Shown here piece by piece: positions 50,357 through 59,692 of a stretch of 64,000 nt of DNA. Below the pieces are notes generated by a model. That model worked only from the letters and a program-made list of their open reading frames with translations, was not told where the DNA came from and did not search any database. The stretch covers positions 1 through 64,000 of the forward strand of contig NZ_QXEC01000019.1 in assembly GCF_003583405.1 (NCBI RefSeq), in the 5' to 3' direction. The stretch comes from Micromonospora radicis. Lineage in GTDB: Bacteria > Actinomycetota > Actinomycetes > Mycobacteriales > Micromonosporaceae. The translations under genes and the position numbers were made by a program. Position 1 is the first letter of the stretch, and each line of letters opens with the position of its first letter.

Positions 50357-51844
50357 GTGACCTCGGCGACGCTGTTGACCCCCGCCAGATCTTCGACGCG
50401 ACCGGACGGCGCCTCGTCGTCGAGCAGATCGGTACGCAGCGACCAGCGGGCGTACGTGCGCAGCCTGGTGGTGCTGGACGCCGCCGTGCTGACCCTGGCG
50501 GTGCTCGCCGGCTACGCCGCCCGGTTCGGTGACGCCGCGCCGCGGGACACCCACGTGCCCTACGTCCTGGTCGCCCCCGGGCTGGTCCTGGCCTGGCTGG
50601 TCTCGCTGAAGGCGATGCGCTGCTACGACGACCGGGTGATCGGCTACGGCGCGGACGAGTACCGCCGGGTCAGCATGGCCAGTCTCCGGCTCGCCGGTGC
50701 GGTCGCCATCGCCGGCTACGTCGCCGACGTCGGCGTCTCCCGGGGCTTCCTGGCGATCTCGTTCGCCGTCGGCACCGTCGGCCTGGAGGTCGCCCGCTTC
50801 GCCGCCCGTAAACGCCTGCACCGGGCCCGTTCCCGGGGCGCCGGCTGGTCCCGGCGGGTGCTGGTGGTCGGCGACACCGCGCACGTGCTGGAGCTGGTGC
50901 ACACGTTGCGCCGCGAGCCGTACGCCGGCTACGAGGTGGTGGGTGCCTGCATCCCGGACGCCCTGCTGGCCCCGGTGGCCCAACGGCTCGGCGACGTACC
51001 GGTGGTCGGCTCGTTCCGGGGCATCCCGGAGGCCGCCGCCGCGATCGGCGCGGACACCGTCGCCGTCACCGCCTGCGGCGAACTCACCGCCACCCGGCTG
51101 CGTCGGCTCGGCTGGCAGCTCGAGGGCACCGGGATCGACCTGGTGCTCGCCCCGGCGCTGACCGACGTGGCCGGCCCCCGCATCCACACCCGTCCGGTCG
51201 CCGGGCTGCCGCTGATCCACGTGGAGGCGCCGGAGTTCCGTGGGGCGCGCAAGCTGGTGAAGGGATTCGTCGACCGGTCGGCGTCGCTGCTGGCGCTGGC
51301 CCTGTTGCTGCCGCTGCTGGCGGTCATCGCGCTGGCCGTCAAGCTCAACAGCCGTGGCCCGGTGCTGTTCCGGCAGATCCGGGTCGGCCAGGGTGGCCGG
51401 GAGTTCGGGGTCTTCAAGTTCCGCACCATGGTGGTCAACGCGGACGCCCTGCTGGCCGAGCTGGCGGCCCGCAACGAGACCGACGGCCTGCTGTTCAAGA
51501 TGCGGGACGATCCGCGGGTGACCCGGGTCGGGCGGCTGCTGCGCAAGTGGTCGCTGGACGAGTTGCCGCAGTTGGTCAACGTCCTGCTCGGGCAGATGAG
51601 CCTGGTCGGTCCCCGTCCGCCGCTGCCCTCCGAGGTGGCCCGCTACGACGGCGACGTGGCCCGGCGGTTGCTGGTCAAGCCCGGCATGACCGGCCTCTGG
51701 CAGGTCAGCGGCCGGTCGGACCTGAGCTGGGAGGACGGCATCCGGCTGGATCTCTACTACGTGGAGAACTGGTCGCTGGCGGCCGACCTGACGATCCTCT
51801 GGAAGACCTTCGGTGCCGTGCTGAACAGCCGCGGCGCGTACTGA
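50357..51844 (+). CDS. Polyprenyl-phosphate sugar-1-phosphate transferase (exopolysaccharide initiating enzyme)
   Basis: The 495-aa membrane enzyme starts polysaccharide assembly by loading a sugar-1-phosphate on undecaprenyl phosphate. The N-terminal half has four to five membrane segments and a Rossmann-like CoA-binding fold (VLVVGDTAHVLELVHTL). After the last segment the catalytic C-terminus has SRGPVLFRQIRVGQGGREF, KFRTMVVNADALL, KWSLDELPQLVNVLLGQMSLVGPRPPLP, KPGMTGLWQVSGRSDLSWE and DLYYVENWSLAADLTILWKT. GTG 50357 with GGGAGGG upstream is preferred to GTG 50345. No other polysaccharide genes are beside it, unlike typical clusters. Confidence 0.9.
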   Translation: MTSATLLTPARSSTRPDGASSSSRSVRSDQRAYVRSLVVLDAAVLTLAVLAGYAARFGDAAPRDTHVPYVLVAPGLVLAWLVSLKAMRCYDDRVIGYGADEYRRVSMASLRLAGAVAIAGYVADVGVSRGFLAISFAVGTVGLEVARFAARKRLHRARSRGAGWSRRVLVVGDTAHVLELVHTLRREPYAGYEVVGACIPDALLAPVAQRLGDVPVVGSFRGIPEAAAAIGADTVAVTACGELTATRLRRLGWQLEGTGIDLVLAPALTDVAGPRIHTRPVAGLPLIHVEAPEFRGARKLVKGFVDRSASLLALALLLPLLAVIALAVKLNSRGPVLFRQIRVGQGGREFGVFKFRTMVVNADALLAELAARNETDGLLFKMRDDPRVTRVGRLLRKWSLDELPQLVNVLLGQMSLVGPRPPLPSEVARYDGDVARRLLVKPGMTGLWQVSGRSDLSWEDGIRLDLYYVENWSLAADLTILWKTFGAVLNSRGAY

Positions 51845-51895
51845 CGCCCCCGGGACGGTCCCGGCGCGTGCTGAGGCCCGGGCCGGGCGGGCCGG

Positions 51896-53023
51896 TTACG
51901 GCTGCGGGCCGAGCCAGTCCAGGCAGACCACCACGGCGTCGTCGGTCAGGTCGCTGGCGACGAACGCCCGCAGGTCGCCCAGGAGGGAACGGACCGCGTC
52001 CAGCGGGCTCATCGGCGCGGTACGGCGCAGCATCCGGTCCAGCGCGGTCTCGCCGTACCGGGTGCTCGGCCCGGTCGCGTCGATCACCCCGTCGCTGATC
52101 ATGAACAGCCGGTCGCCGCGTTCGAGTTGGATGTGCTGCTCGCGGTAGTGCGTCCCCTCGAACATGCCGAGCGGGAACTGTTCCTCCAACTGCTGCACGC
52201 TGACCTCCCCGCCACGCAGCAGGACGAGCCGCGGTGAACCGGCGTCGACGGCGGTGAGCAGCCCGCTGTGCAGGTCGACCTCGATCAGCAGGGTGGCCAG
52301 GTGCTGCTCGCCCCGGTGCAGGGCGTAGATCGCCTGGTCGGCCAGCGAGGCCTGGTCGGCCAGCGAGATGCCGGCCCGCCGGGCGTTGCGCAGGGCGCAG
52401 GTGGCGAGGGTGGTGAGCATCGACGCGGCGACCCCCTCACCCATGCCGTTGATCGTGGCCGTCCAGACCCGGTCACCGTCGTCGGACCAGTCGAAGCTGT
52501 CACCGCGCACCGCGTACGCCGGTTCCAGCTGCCCGGCCAGGCTGAACGAGGGACGGATCCGGCTGCGGCCGGGCAACTGCTCCCACTGCACCTCGGCGGC
52601 GAGGGTCAGGCGACGGCTGCGCCGGGCGGTGCGGTACACGTCGGTGCCCGGGTCGACCGCGGTCAGCTCGTGGGCCAGCGCGGTGCCGATCTCGGCCAGC
52701 TCGACCAGTACGCCCTGGTCGGCGACCGGCGTGACCCGGAGCACCCCGCGCCGCTCGCCGCGCATGCTGACCGGAAGGTACCCGGTGCGGTCGGCGTACA
52801 CCGGGCTCTGGTGGTCGAAGCAGCGCCAGGCCGGATGACCCGGCGTGGTGATCTCCTCCCCGCCGCGCAGCGGCAGCAGCGCCGCGAGCCGGTAGTCGAC
52901 CTGGAAGAGCTCGGCGTCGGTGATGCCGTACCCCCGGGCGAGCAACGGGCCGAGCCGATCCAGCAGGAGGTCTGCGGGCGCCGCGGTAAGGCTGGCTCGG
53001 GCCCGGTCGACCGGCTCGCTCAT
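51896..53023 (-). CDS. SpoIIE/PP2C-type serine phosphatase with altered metal motif
   Basis: The 375-aa soluble protein has a GAF-like N-terminal region (about 25-150, VDYRLAALLPLRGGEEI) and a PPM phosphatase domain (about 155-375). Conserved features are SDGVIDATGPS, GSPRLVLLRGG and LTDDAVVVCLDW. The first metal motif, usually D-x-(M/S)-G-(H/K)-G, reads INGMGEGVAASMLT, with Asn for the metal-binding Asp, so activity may be weakened or lost. Such enzymes antagonise anti-sigma kinases. AAGGAGA precedes the ATG. It is divergent from the MarR gene (59 bp between the starts). Confidence 0.85.
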   Translation of the reverse strand: MSEPVDRARASLTAAPADLLLDRLGPLLARGYGITDAELFQVDYRLAALLPLRGGEEITTPGHPAWRCFDHQSPVYADRTGYLPVSMRGERRGVLRVTPVADQGVLVELAEIGTALAHELTAVDPGTDVYRTARRSRRLTLAAEVQWEQLPGRSRIRPSFSLAGQLEPAYAVRGDSFDWSDDGDRVWTATINGMGEGVAASMLTTLATCALRNARRAGISLADQASLADQAIYALHRGEQHLATLLIEVDLHSGLLTAVDAGSPRLVLLRGGEVSVQQLEEQFPLGMFEGTHYREQHIQLERGDRLFMISDGVIDATGPSTRYGETALDRMLRRTAPMSPLDAVRSLLGDLRAFVASDLTDDAVVVCLDWLGPQP

Positions 53024-53082
53024 GGCTTCTCCTTGATCACAAGCCCATTCACCGACAGAATCGGAGTACGCTCAGCCCCACC

Positions 53083-53667
53083 ATGGCGGAACTGCACGGT
53101 CCACCCGGACCCGAGATGAGTATGGCTGCCCAGCTGGATGTCGCGGCGGGCGCCCTGCTGACTGTCTGGGACGGTGCCCGGGAACGGACGGCGAACCGGA
53201 TCTCCACCGCCCAGCTTCGGGCGGTCATGCTCGTGGAACGGCAGGACGGGATCAACCTGCGCAGGCTGGCCAGCGGGCTGGACATGCTGCTCTCCTCGGC
53301 CAGCCGACTCTGTGACCGGCTGGTCGCCGCCGGCATGCTGGAGCGGGAGCCCGGGCGGGCCGACCGGCGGGAGATCTCGCTGCACCTGACCGCCGAGGCC
53401 CGCCGGCTCCTCGACGAGCTGCGCGAGGACCGCCGGCAGCGGCTGGCCGAGATCCTCGCCGACATGACACCCGAGGCACGTGCGGCGCTCCTGCACGGCC
53501 TGCAGGAGTTCGACGAGGCGGCCCGGGAGCGTCTGGTCCGGCCGGTGTCGCCGTTGGTGCCGCAGGCCGACCAGCCCGAGGCGGAACAGCTGCCCGAGTC
53601 CCGCGCCGGTGGCGACGCGCCGCGGGCCTGGCCGGCGGGGGAGTCCGCGGTCTTCCGGACGGCCTGA
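53083..53667 (+). CDS. MarR family transcriptional regulator
   Basis: The 194-aa protein has a winged-helix MarR domain (about residues 20-150). The recognition helix lies in GINLRRLASGLDMLLSSASRLCDRL, and the wing in LEREPGRADRREISLHLT. The C-terminal 45 residues are Pro/Ala-rich and disordered. It lies between two phosphatase genes, divergent from 51896 and convergent with 53705, and may regulate itself and the divergent gene through the 59-bp intergenic space. The ligand is unknown; no clear ribosome site precedes the ATG. Confidence 0.88.
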   Translation: MAELHGPPGPEMSMAAQLDVAAGALLTVWDGARERTANRISTAQLRAVMLVERQDGINLRRLASGLDMLLSSASRLCDRLVAAGMLEREPGRADRREISLHLTAEARRLLDELREDRRQRLAEILADMTPEARAALLHGLQEFDEAARERLVRPVSPLVPQADQPEAEQLPESRAGGDAPRAWPAGESAVFRTA

Positions 53668-53704
53668 CCTGATGGTCCGCCGCCCCGCGGCGACCGGCGG
53701 CGGT

Positions 53705-55369
53705 TCAGCGGGGCTCGGCCGATGCCATCGCCAGCATCGCCACGTCGTCGTGTCGCTGCTCACCGCACCAGTCGTCGATCAGGCCGAGCACCCGGTCGAC
53801 CAACGCGGCCGGGGGCAGCCCGGCGGCGGCGGTGAGCGCCTGGCGCAACCGTCGCTCACCGAACATCTCCGTCCCGTCCGGCCCACCCCGGGCCTCGGTC
53901 ACCCCGTCGGTGTGGGCGAGCAGTACCGCACCGGGCGGCAGCCGTAGCGCGACGTCGACGAAGCGGGCATCGGGCAGGGCGCCCACCGGCATGCCGTCCA
54001 CCGGTATCGAGGCGACCGTGCCGTCACCACCGACCACCAGGGGTGGCGGATGTCCACCGCCGGCCACCCGGACCCGCAGCCCGCCGTCGGGTTCGCGGTG
54101 CAGCGAACCCAGCAGCAGAGTGGTGAACTGGCCCCGCCGGGCGGCCCCGGGCAGGTCGAGCAGGGCCTGGTCGAGCAGCCGCAGCAACTCCAGCGGCTGC
54201 TGTTCGACCAGCCGTAGGGTCTGCAACGACTGGCGGACCCGGCCGGTGAGCACCGCCGCGCCGACGCCCTTGCCGGAGACGTCGCCGAGCGCGAAGAGCG
54301 CACCGCCGTCGGTCGGCAGCACGTCGTAGAAGTCCCCGCCGATCCGCAGTGTGTCGCCGGCCGCCCGGTAACCACCGGCGATCGCCATCCCGGGCAGCCG
54401 GGGCAGCTTCGGCGGCAACAAGCTGTTCTGCAGCACCCGGGCCAGGTGGGCCTGTTCGTCGTACAGCTCCGCCATGGTCAGGGCGGCACCGGACCGGGTG
54501 GCGTACTCGCGGACCAGGTCGACGTCGCGCGGCGCGAAGCCGCCCCGCTCGCCCCGGCGGAGCAGGACCAGCGCACCGGCGGTGCGGCCGGCGCCCGGCA
54601 TCGGACTGACCAGCAGCGTCGCGTCCGGGCCGAAGTCCGGCGGGATGACCGGGTGCAGCTCCGACCGCGCTGCGGCCGACCACGGTCGAGGGGCGGTGAA
54701 CTGGCCGTCGAGCGCCTCGTCGAGCCCCGGTACGGCGGCGGTGAGGCGCCAGTCGGTCACCCCGAACGCCGGCTCGGGTCCGGTGCTGGCGTACCGGACC
54801 CAGTGCGGCCGGTGCTCGGCGGGCACCGTCGGCAGGTGCACCACCAAAGCCAGGTCGGCCAGCTGCGGCACGGGCAGCATGGCGGTGGCCCGCAGGGCCT
54901 GATCGCGGTGCAGCGCCATGCCGAGGCGGCGGCCGGCGTCCGCCAGGAAGGCGGTACGCCGACGCTCGGCCAGCAGCGCCTCGACGTGGACGTGTTCGTC
55001 GGTGACGTCGCGTATGTACCAGGCGGACCGGCCGCCGGCCAACGCGTGGCGTACCCCGCGTAGTCGCCGGCAGTGGTGCTCGTCGTCGAACCCCGCCGCG
55101 TCGTCGGCGACCGCGGACGCCAGGGCCGGCACCGCGCAGGTGGCCAGGTCGGTGCCGGGTACGAGTTCCGGGAGCAGGGTCCGGGCTGCCGCGTTGACCA
55201 GGCTGACCACCCCGGATCCGTCGGTGGTCAGCACCGCCTCGGCGAGCCCGTCGAGGAGTTCCCGGGCCAGGTCGTCGGCGGTTGGCGGCATCGCTCGCGG
55301 GGACCGGTCGCGGCTGGTTTCCCTGCTGTCGGCGCAGCCGTCGACGTGGCCGTCGTGGGTGCTGGTCAC
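53705..55369 (-). CDS. PAS-GAF-SpoIIE phosphatase
   Basis: The 554-aa soluble phosphatase has a PAS domain (residues about 30-140; AVLTTDGSGVVSLVNAAART), a GAF domain (about 150-320) and a PPM/SpoIIE catalytic domain (about 330-554). All metal motifs are intact: GGDFYDV, FALGDVSGKGVGAAVLT, HTDGVTEAR and EQRHDDVAML. It probably dephosphorylates an anti-anti-sigma (STAS) protein in a partner-switching pathway; no STAS or kinase gene is adjacent. GTG 55369 is used, and ATG 55291 is a possible internal start. It contrasts with the phosphatase at 51896, whose first metal motif is altered. Confidence 0.9.
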   Translation of the reverse strand: MTSTHDGHVDGCADSRETSRDRSPRAMPPTADDLARELLDGLAEAVLTTDGSGVVSLVNAAARTLLPELVPGTDLATCAVPALASAVADDAAGFDDEHHCRRLRGVRHALAGGRSAWYIRDVTDEHVHVEALLAERRRTAFLADAGRRLGMALHRDQALRATAMLPVPQLADLALVVHLPTVPAEHRPHWVRYASTGPEPAFGVTDWRLTAAVPGLDEALDGQFTAPRPWSAAARSELHPVIPPDFGPDATLLVSPMPGAGRTAGALVLLRRGERGGFAPRDVDLVREYATRSGAALTMAELYDEQAHLARVLQNSLLPPKLPRLPGMAIAGGYRAAGDTLRIGGDFYDVLPTDGGALFALGDVSGKGVGAAVLTGRVRQSLQTLRLVEQQPLELLRLLDQALLDLPGAARRGQFTTLLLGSLHREPDGGLRVRVAGGGHPPPLVVGGDGTVASIPVDGMPVGALPDARFVDVALRLPPGAVLLAHTDGVTEARGGPDGTEMFGERRLRQALTAAAGLPPAALVDRVLGLIDDWCGEQRHDDVAMLAMASAEPR

Positions 55370-55529
55370 CGGCGGTCGCCGGGCGTCCTGCACTGCCGAC
55401 CGGTGCGCATGACGGTGCTGGACTCCTCGTCGTCGGGTGATTGCCTTCGGGCAAGCGTACCGAGGTGTCTCGGCCGTCGTCCGCTGGGCGCGGGGCCGCC
55501 CGGGGCCCTCGCCCTGCGCCATCGGTCGG

Positions 55530-56789
55530 TTACAGCCGGGACAGCCAGCCGGCCGGGCGGGCGATGATCCGGCGGACCACGGACCCGGCGGCACCCACCG
55601 CGGCGGCGGTGGCGCCGAGGGTCGCCGGACGGACGGTGACCGGCGCCCACGCCGCGGTGAGCACCCGACGCTCGATCTCGGCGAGCATCTGCGGCCGGAG
55701 CCAGGGGGTGAGCGCGGCGTAACCCCCGCCGAGCACCACGGTGTCGAGATCCAGCAGGTTGACCACGCTGGCCACGGTGACGCCGAGTGCGGTGCCGGCC
55801 TCGCGCAGGGCCCGCCGTACGGTCGCCTCGCCGTCCCCGGCCAACTCGGCGAGCCGGGTGGGTGCGGTGTCGGCCGGCAGGTCGGCGCCGGCCAGCCCCG
55901 CGGCGGAGAGGATCGCCTCCTGTCCGGCGTACTGCTCCAGGCAGCCCCGGCCGCCGCACCGGCAGGGCGGCCCGTCCGGCCGGACCGGGATGTGGCCGAT
56001 CTCCCCGCTCCAGCCCCGCGCGCCCCGGTAGAGGGCGCCGTCGAGCACGATTCCGGCGCCGATGCCGACCTCGCCGGAGATGTGCAGGAAACTGCCCGGC
56101 CCGGCACCGGCGTGTAGTTCGCCCAGTGCGGCGAGGTTGGCCTCGTTGTCCACCACCAGGGCCGGCACCCCGTCGACCGTCTCGGTCAGCGGCGGATGGC
56201 CGGCCAGCAGCTGCGGCACCGGTACGTCGCGCCAGCCCAGGTTCGGTGCGAGGCGGACCCGGCCGGCGTCGTCGACCAGCCCCGGTACGCCCAGGGCGGC
56301 ACCGGCCAGGGTGAGGCCCTCGGCGTCGGCGGCGGCGCGGGCGGTGGCGGCGATCGAGGCCAGCCGGCCGAGCGCGTCGGTGGGGGAGACCGGCCGCAGG
56401 TCGGCGCGGTGCACCGCGTGGTGCCGGACGGTGCCGGCGAGGTCGACGACGCAGGCGGCCAGGTAGTCGACGTTGACCTCCAGCCCGAGCCCGGCCGGGC
56501 CGTCACCGGCGAGCACCAGGCCCCGGGCCGGTCGGCCGGCTCCGGCGCGCGGTGTCGGCTCCGCCTCGGTGACCAGGCGGCCGGCGACGAGGTCCTCGAC
56601 CACGGCCGAGACGGTGGCTCGGGTCAGGCCGGTCTCGGCGGCCAGCGCGGCCCGCGAGGGCGGGCGGTCGGCGGCGGCGATCCGGCCGAGCACGAGGGCG
56701 AGGTTCAGCTCGCGCAGACTGCCCTGCCGGACCGCGCCCGCGGGGGCGGCGGTCGGGTTCACCCCTTGACAGTGCCACACGGTGGTCAT
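55530..56789 (-). CDS. xylR: ROK-family repressor XylR of the xylose operon
   Basis: The 419-aa regulator has an N-terminal winged helix (about 22-80; SRAALAAETGLTRATVSAVVEDL) and a ROK domain. ROK marks are LGVPGLVDDAGRV, GEVGIGAGIVLDGALYRG and the zinc motif CRCGGRGCLEQYAG. It is divergent from xylA with the operator at 56791 between them, the classical layout for xylose-responsive ROK repressors. The ATG at 56789 abuts the operator; GTG 56762 before NPTAAPAGAVRQGSLRE is an alternative. Confidence 0.92.
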   Translation of the reverse strand: MTTVWHCQGVNPTAAPAGAVRQGSLRELNLALVLGRIAAADRPPSRAALAAETGLTRATVSAVVEDLVAGRLVTEAEPTPRAGAGRPARGLVLAGDGPAGLGLEVNVDYLAACVVDLAGTVRHHAVHRADLRPVSPTDALGRLASIAATARAAADAEGLTLAGAALGVPGLVDDAGRVRLAPNLGWRDVPVPQLLAGHPPLTETVDGVPALVVDNEANLAALGELHAGAGPGSFLHISGEVGIGAGIVLDGALYRGARGWSGEIGHIPVRPDGPPCRCGGRGCLEQYAGQEAILSAAGLAGADLPADTAPTRLAELAGDGEATVRRALREAGTALGVTVASVVNLLDLDTVVLGGGYAALTPWLRPQMLAEIERRVLTAAWAPVTVRPATLGATAAAVGAAGSVVRRIIARPAGWLSRL

Positions 56790-56790
56790 T

Positions 56791-56810
56791 TAATTCAACC
56801 ACTGAACAAA
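56791..56810. promoter_or_regulatory. XylR operator and xyl promoter region
   Basis: TAATTCAACCACTGAACAAA contains TTCA-5 nt-TGAA with AT-rich flanks. This is the form of ROK/XylR sites between xylR and xylA in actinobacteria. It starts 1 bp from the xylR ATG and ends 29 bp before xylA, so it can repress both genes. Confidence 0.7.
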
Positions 56811-56838
56811 TAGCGGACGACACCACCGGAGGTCTGCC

Positions 56839-58026
56839 ATGGCACCCCGTCCCACCCCTGCCGACAAGTTCTCCTTCGGGCTCTGGACGGTCGGCTGGCA
56901 GGGCCGAGACCCGTTCGGTCACGCCAGCCGCGCCGCGATCGACCCCGTCGAGTCGGTGCACCGGCTCGCCGAACTGGGCGCGTACGGCGTCACCTTCCAC
57001 GACGACGACCTGGTGCCCTTCGGCGCGGACGCCGCCGCCCGGGACGCCCAGATCGCCCGGTTCCGCAAGGCCCTCGACGAGACCGGCCTGGTGGTGCCGA
57101 TGGTCACCACCGACCTCTTCCAGCAGCCCGTCTTCAAGGACGGCGGCTTCACCAGCAACGACCGTGACGTGCGGCGGTACGCGCTGCGCAAGGTGCTGCG
57201 CAACATCGACCTCGCCGCCGAACTGGGCGCGCAGACCTTCGTCATGTGGGGCGGCCGGGAAGGCTCCGAGTACGACGTCGCCAAGGACGTTCAGGCCGCG
57301 CTGGAGCGTTACCGCGAGGCGGTGGACCTGCTCTGCCAGTACGTCATCGACCGCGGCTACGACCTGCGCTTCGCCCTGGAGCCCAAGCCGAACGAGCCGC
57401 GCGGCGACATCCTGCTGCCCACCGTCGGGCACGCCCTGGCGTTCATCTCCACCCTCGCCCACCCGGAGCGGGTCGGGCTGAACCCGGAGGTCGGCCACGA
57501 GCAGATGGCCGGGCTGAACTTCGCCCACGGCATCGCCCAGGCGCTCTGGCAGGGCAAGCTGTTCCACATCGACCTCAACGGCCAGCGCGGCGTCAAGTAC
57601 GACCAGGACCTGGTCTTCGGCCACGGCGACCTGCTCAACGCCTTCGCCCTGGTCGACCTGCTGGAGAACGGTGGTACGGCCGGTGGCCCCGGCTACGACG
57701 GCCCCCGCCACTTCGACTACAAGCCGTCCCGCACCGAGGACATCGACGGGGTGTGGGCCTCGGCAGCCGCGAACATGAGCACCTACCTGCTGCTCAAGGA
57801 GCGGGTCGCGGCGTTCCGGGCCGACCCGGAGGTGGCCGAGGCGCTGGCCGCGAGCAAGGTCGCCGAACTGGGTGTACCGACTCTCGGCGAGGGTGAGGGC
57901 TACGCCGAGCTGCTCGCCGACACCACCGCGTTCGAGGAGTTCGACGTCGACGCGGTCGCCGCCAAGGGCTTCGGGTTCGTCCGGCTCAACCAGCTCGCCG
58001 TCGAGCACCTGCTCGGCGCGCGCTGA
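56839..58026 (+). CDS. xylA: Xylose isomerase
   Basis: The 395-aa TIM-barrel enzyme converts D-xylose to D-xylulose (and glucose to fructose). The actinobacterial class I form is clear: VTFHDDDLVPFG (catalytic His and Asp), LEPKPNEPRGD, LNPEVGHEQMAGLNF, KLFHIDLNGQ, DLVFGHGD and RHFDYKPSRTED supply the metal sites. GGAGG lies 6 nt before the ATG. First gene of the xylAB operon under the XylR operator. Confidence 0.97.
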   Translation: MAPRPTPADKFSFGLWTVGWQGRDPFGHASRAAIDPVESVHRLAELGAYGVTFHDDDLVPFGADAAARDAQIARFRKALDETGLVVPMVTTDLFQQPVFKDGGFTSNDRDVRRYALRKVLRNIDLAAELGAQTFVMWGGREGSEYDVAKDVQAALERYREAVDLLCQYVIDRGYDLRFALEPKPNEPRGDILLPTVGHALAFISTLAHPERVGLNPEVGHEQMAGLNFAHGIAQALWQGKLFHIDLNGQRGVKYDQDLVFGHGDLLNAFALVDLLENGGTAGGPGYDGPRHFDYKPSRTEDIDGVWASAAANMSTYLLLKERVAAFRADPEVAEALAASKVAELGVPTLGEGEGYAELLADTTAFEEFDVDAVAAKGFGFVRLNQLAVEHLLGAR

Positions 58027-58036
58027 GGCGGTCGGC

Positions 58037-59485
58037 ATGCCGCTCGTCGCCGGGGTGGACTCCTCCACCCAGTCCTGCAAGGTGGTCGTCCGGGACGCGG
58101 AGACCGGTGCCCTGGTCCGGCAGGGCCGGGCGCCGCACCCGGACGGCACCGAGGTCGACCCGTCGGCCTGGTGGTCCGCCCTTCAGGCGGCCATCGAGGC
58201 CGCGGGCGGGCTGGCCGACGTCGCCGCGGTCTCCGTCGCCGGCCAGCAGCACGGCATGGTCTGCCTGGACGAGGCGGGGCAGGTGATCCGGCCGGCCCTG
58301 CTGTGGAACGACACCCGCTCGGCCGACGCCGCCGCGGAACTGGTGGCGGAGGCCGGCGGCGGGCGGTTCTGGGCCGATGCCGTGGGCAGTGTGCCGGTGG
58401 CCAGCTTCACCGTCACCAAACTGCGCTGGCTGGCCCGGCATGAGCCGGCCAACGCCGACCGGGTGGCCGCGGTGTGCCTGCCACACGACTGGCTGACCTG
58501 GCGGCTGGCCGGTGCGCCCGGCCTGGACGCGCTGCGCACCGACCGCAGCGACGCCAGCGGCACCGGCTACTGGTCGCCGGCCACCGGCGAGTACCGCTTC
58601 GACCTGCTGGAGCAGGCCTTCGGTCGGCGACTGCGGGTGCCGACGGTGCTCGGCCCGGCCGAGGCCGCCGGTCACCTCGACCTGACGGCCTTGCCGGGTG
58701 CTGGCGCGGTGCCGGGCGCCTCGGGCGGAGCGCTGCTCGGGCCGGGCGCCGGTGACAACGCCGCCGCCGGATTCGGGGTCGGTGCGCGGCCGGGCGACGT
58801 GGTGGTCTCGATCGGCACCTCCGGCACCGTGTTCAGCGTCGCGGACACCCCGGCGGCCGACCCGAGTGGCATCGTCGCCGGCTTCGCCGACGTGACCGGT
58901 CGGTTCCTGCCGCTGGTCTGCACGCTCAACGCGGCCCGGGTGCTCGACGCCGCGGCCGCGATGCTCGGGGTCGACCTGGACAAGCTGGCCGACCTCGCGC
59001 TCTCCGCGCCGGCCGGGGCGGACGGGCTGGTCCTGGTGCCGTACCTGGAGGGTGAGCGCACCCCGAACCTGCCGCTGGCCACCGGGGCGGTGCACGGGCT
59101 GACCCTGGGCACCTCGACCCCGGCGCACCTCGCCCGGGCCGCCGTCGAGGGCATGCTCTGCGCCCTCGCCGACGGGCTCGACGCGTTGGCCGCCCACGGT
59201 GCGGTGGTGCGTCGGGTGATCCTGGTCGGCGGCGGGGCCCGCTCCGCGGCCGTACGCCGGATCGCGGCGCAGGTCTTCGGCTGCCCGGTGGTCGTCCCGC
59301 CGCCCGGCGAGTACGTCGCCGACGGCGCCGCCCGCCAGGCCGCCTGGTTGGCGTTGGGCGGGGCCGAGCCGCCGTCCTGGACGCCGGCCGGCACCGAGGA
59401 ACACCCGGCCGAACCGGTTCCCGCCATCCGGGAGCGTTACGCCCAGGCCCGGGAGCGCCACCTGGACCGGCTGCCCCAGAGCTGA
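58037..59485 (+). CDS. xylB: Xylulokinase
   Basis: The 482-aa FGGY kinase phosphorylates D-xylulose for the pentose-phosphate pathway. It has LVAGVDSSTQSCKVVVRD (phosphate-1 motif), SVAGQQHGMVCLDEAG, LLWNDTRS, LPHDWLTWRLAG, SIGTSGTVFSVAD and VILVGGGARSAAVRRIAAQVFG. The ATG at 58037 lies 10 bp after the xylA stop. It is followed by the 54-bp hairpin at 59556. Confidence 0.94.
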   Translation: MPLVAGVDSSTQSCKVVVRDAETGALVRQGRAPHPDGTEVDPSAWWSALQAAIEAAGGLADVAAVSVAGQQHGMVCLDEAGQVIRPALLWNDTRSADAAAELVAEAGGGRFWADAVGSVPVASFTVTKLRWLARHEPANADRVAAVCLPHDWLTWRLAGAPGLDALRTDRSDASGTGYWSPATGEYRFDLLEQAFGRRLRVPTVLGPAEAAGHLDLTALPGAGAVPGASGGALLGPGAGDNAAAGFGVGARPGDVVVSIGTSGTVFSVADTPAADPSGIVAGFADVTGRFLPLVCTLNAARVLDAAAAMLGVDLDKLADLALSAPAGADGLVLVPYLEGERTPNLPLATGAVHGLTLGTSTPAHLARAAVEGMLCALADGLDALAAHGAVVRRVILVGGGARSAAVRRIAAQVFGCPVVVPPPGEYVADGAARQAAWLALGGAEPPSWTPAGTEEHPAEPVPAIRERYAQARERHLDRLPQS

Positions 59486-59555
59486 TCAACTTCGGTTCCG
59501 GGTCGCCACGTGCTGCGCTAGAGCTGGTGGTGCGGCGGGCGGTGGCACTTCGTGT

Positions 59556-59609
59556 GGTGGTCGTGATTGCACACCGAAATATTTATTTCAGTGTGCAATC
59601 ACGACCACC
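59556..59609. terminator. 26-bp-arm AT-containing hairpin after xylB
   Basis: Two 26-nt arms, starting GGTGGTCGTGATTGCACACC and ending in the complement, pair at 25 of 26 positions with a 2-nt loop. The centre is AT-rich (GAAATATTTATTTCA), similar to the hairpin at 16728. It lies in the 207-bp gap between xylB and the MFS gene. It is longer and more perfect than an ordinary terminator, so a mobile palindromic repeat is an alternative. Confidence 0.65.
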
Positions 59610-59692
59610 CGAGGTATTGCTTCTGGCCCCGCCTCGGTTGCGGTAGGTGACCCGGTGATCGGCGCGAATGCCGGCCCTGGTTGGCTGCCCGC

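Noticed and set aside
53668..53704. Possible terminator between the MarR and PAS-GAF-SpoIIE genes
   Set aside because: Only short, interrupted CCGCCG/CGGCGG pairings are present, not clearly better than chance in this composition.
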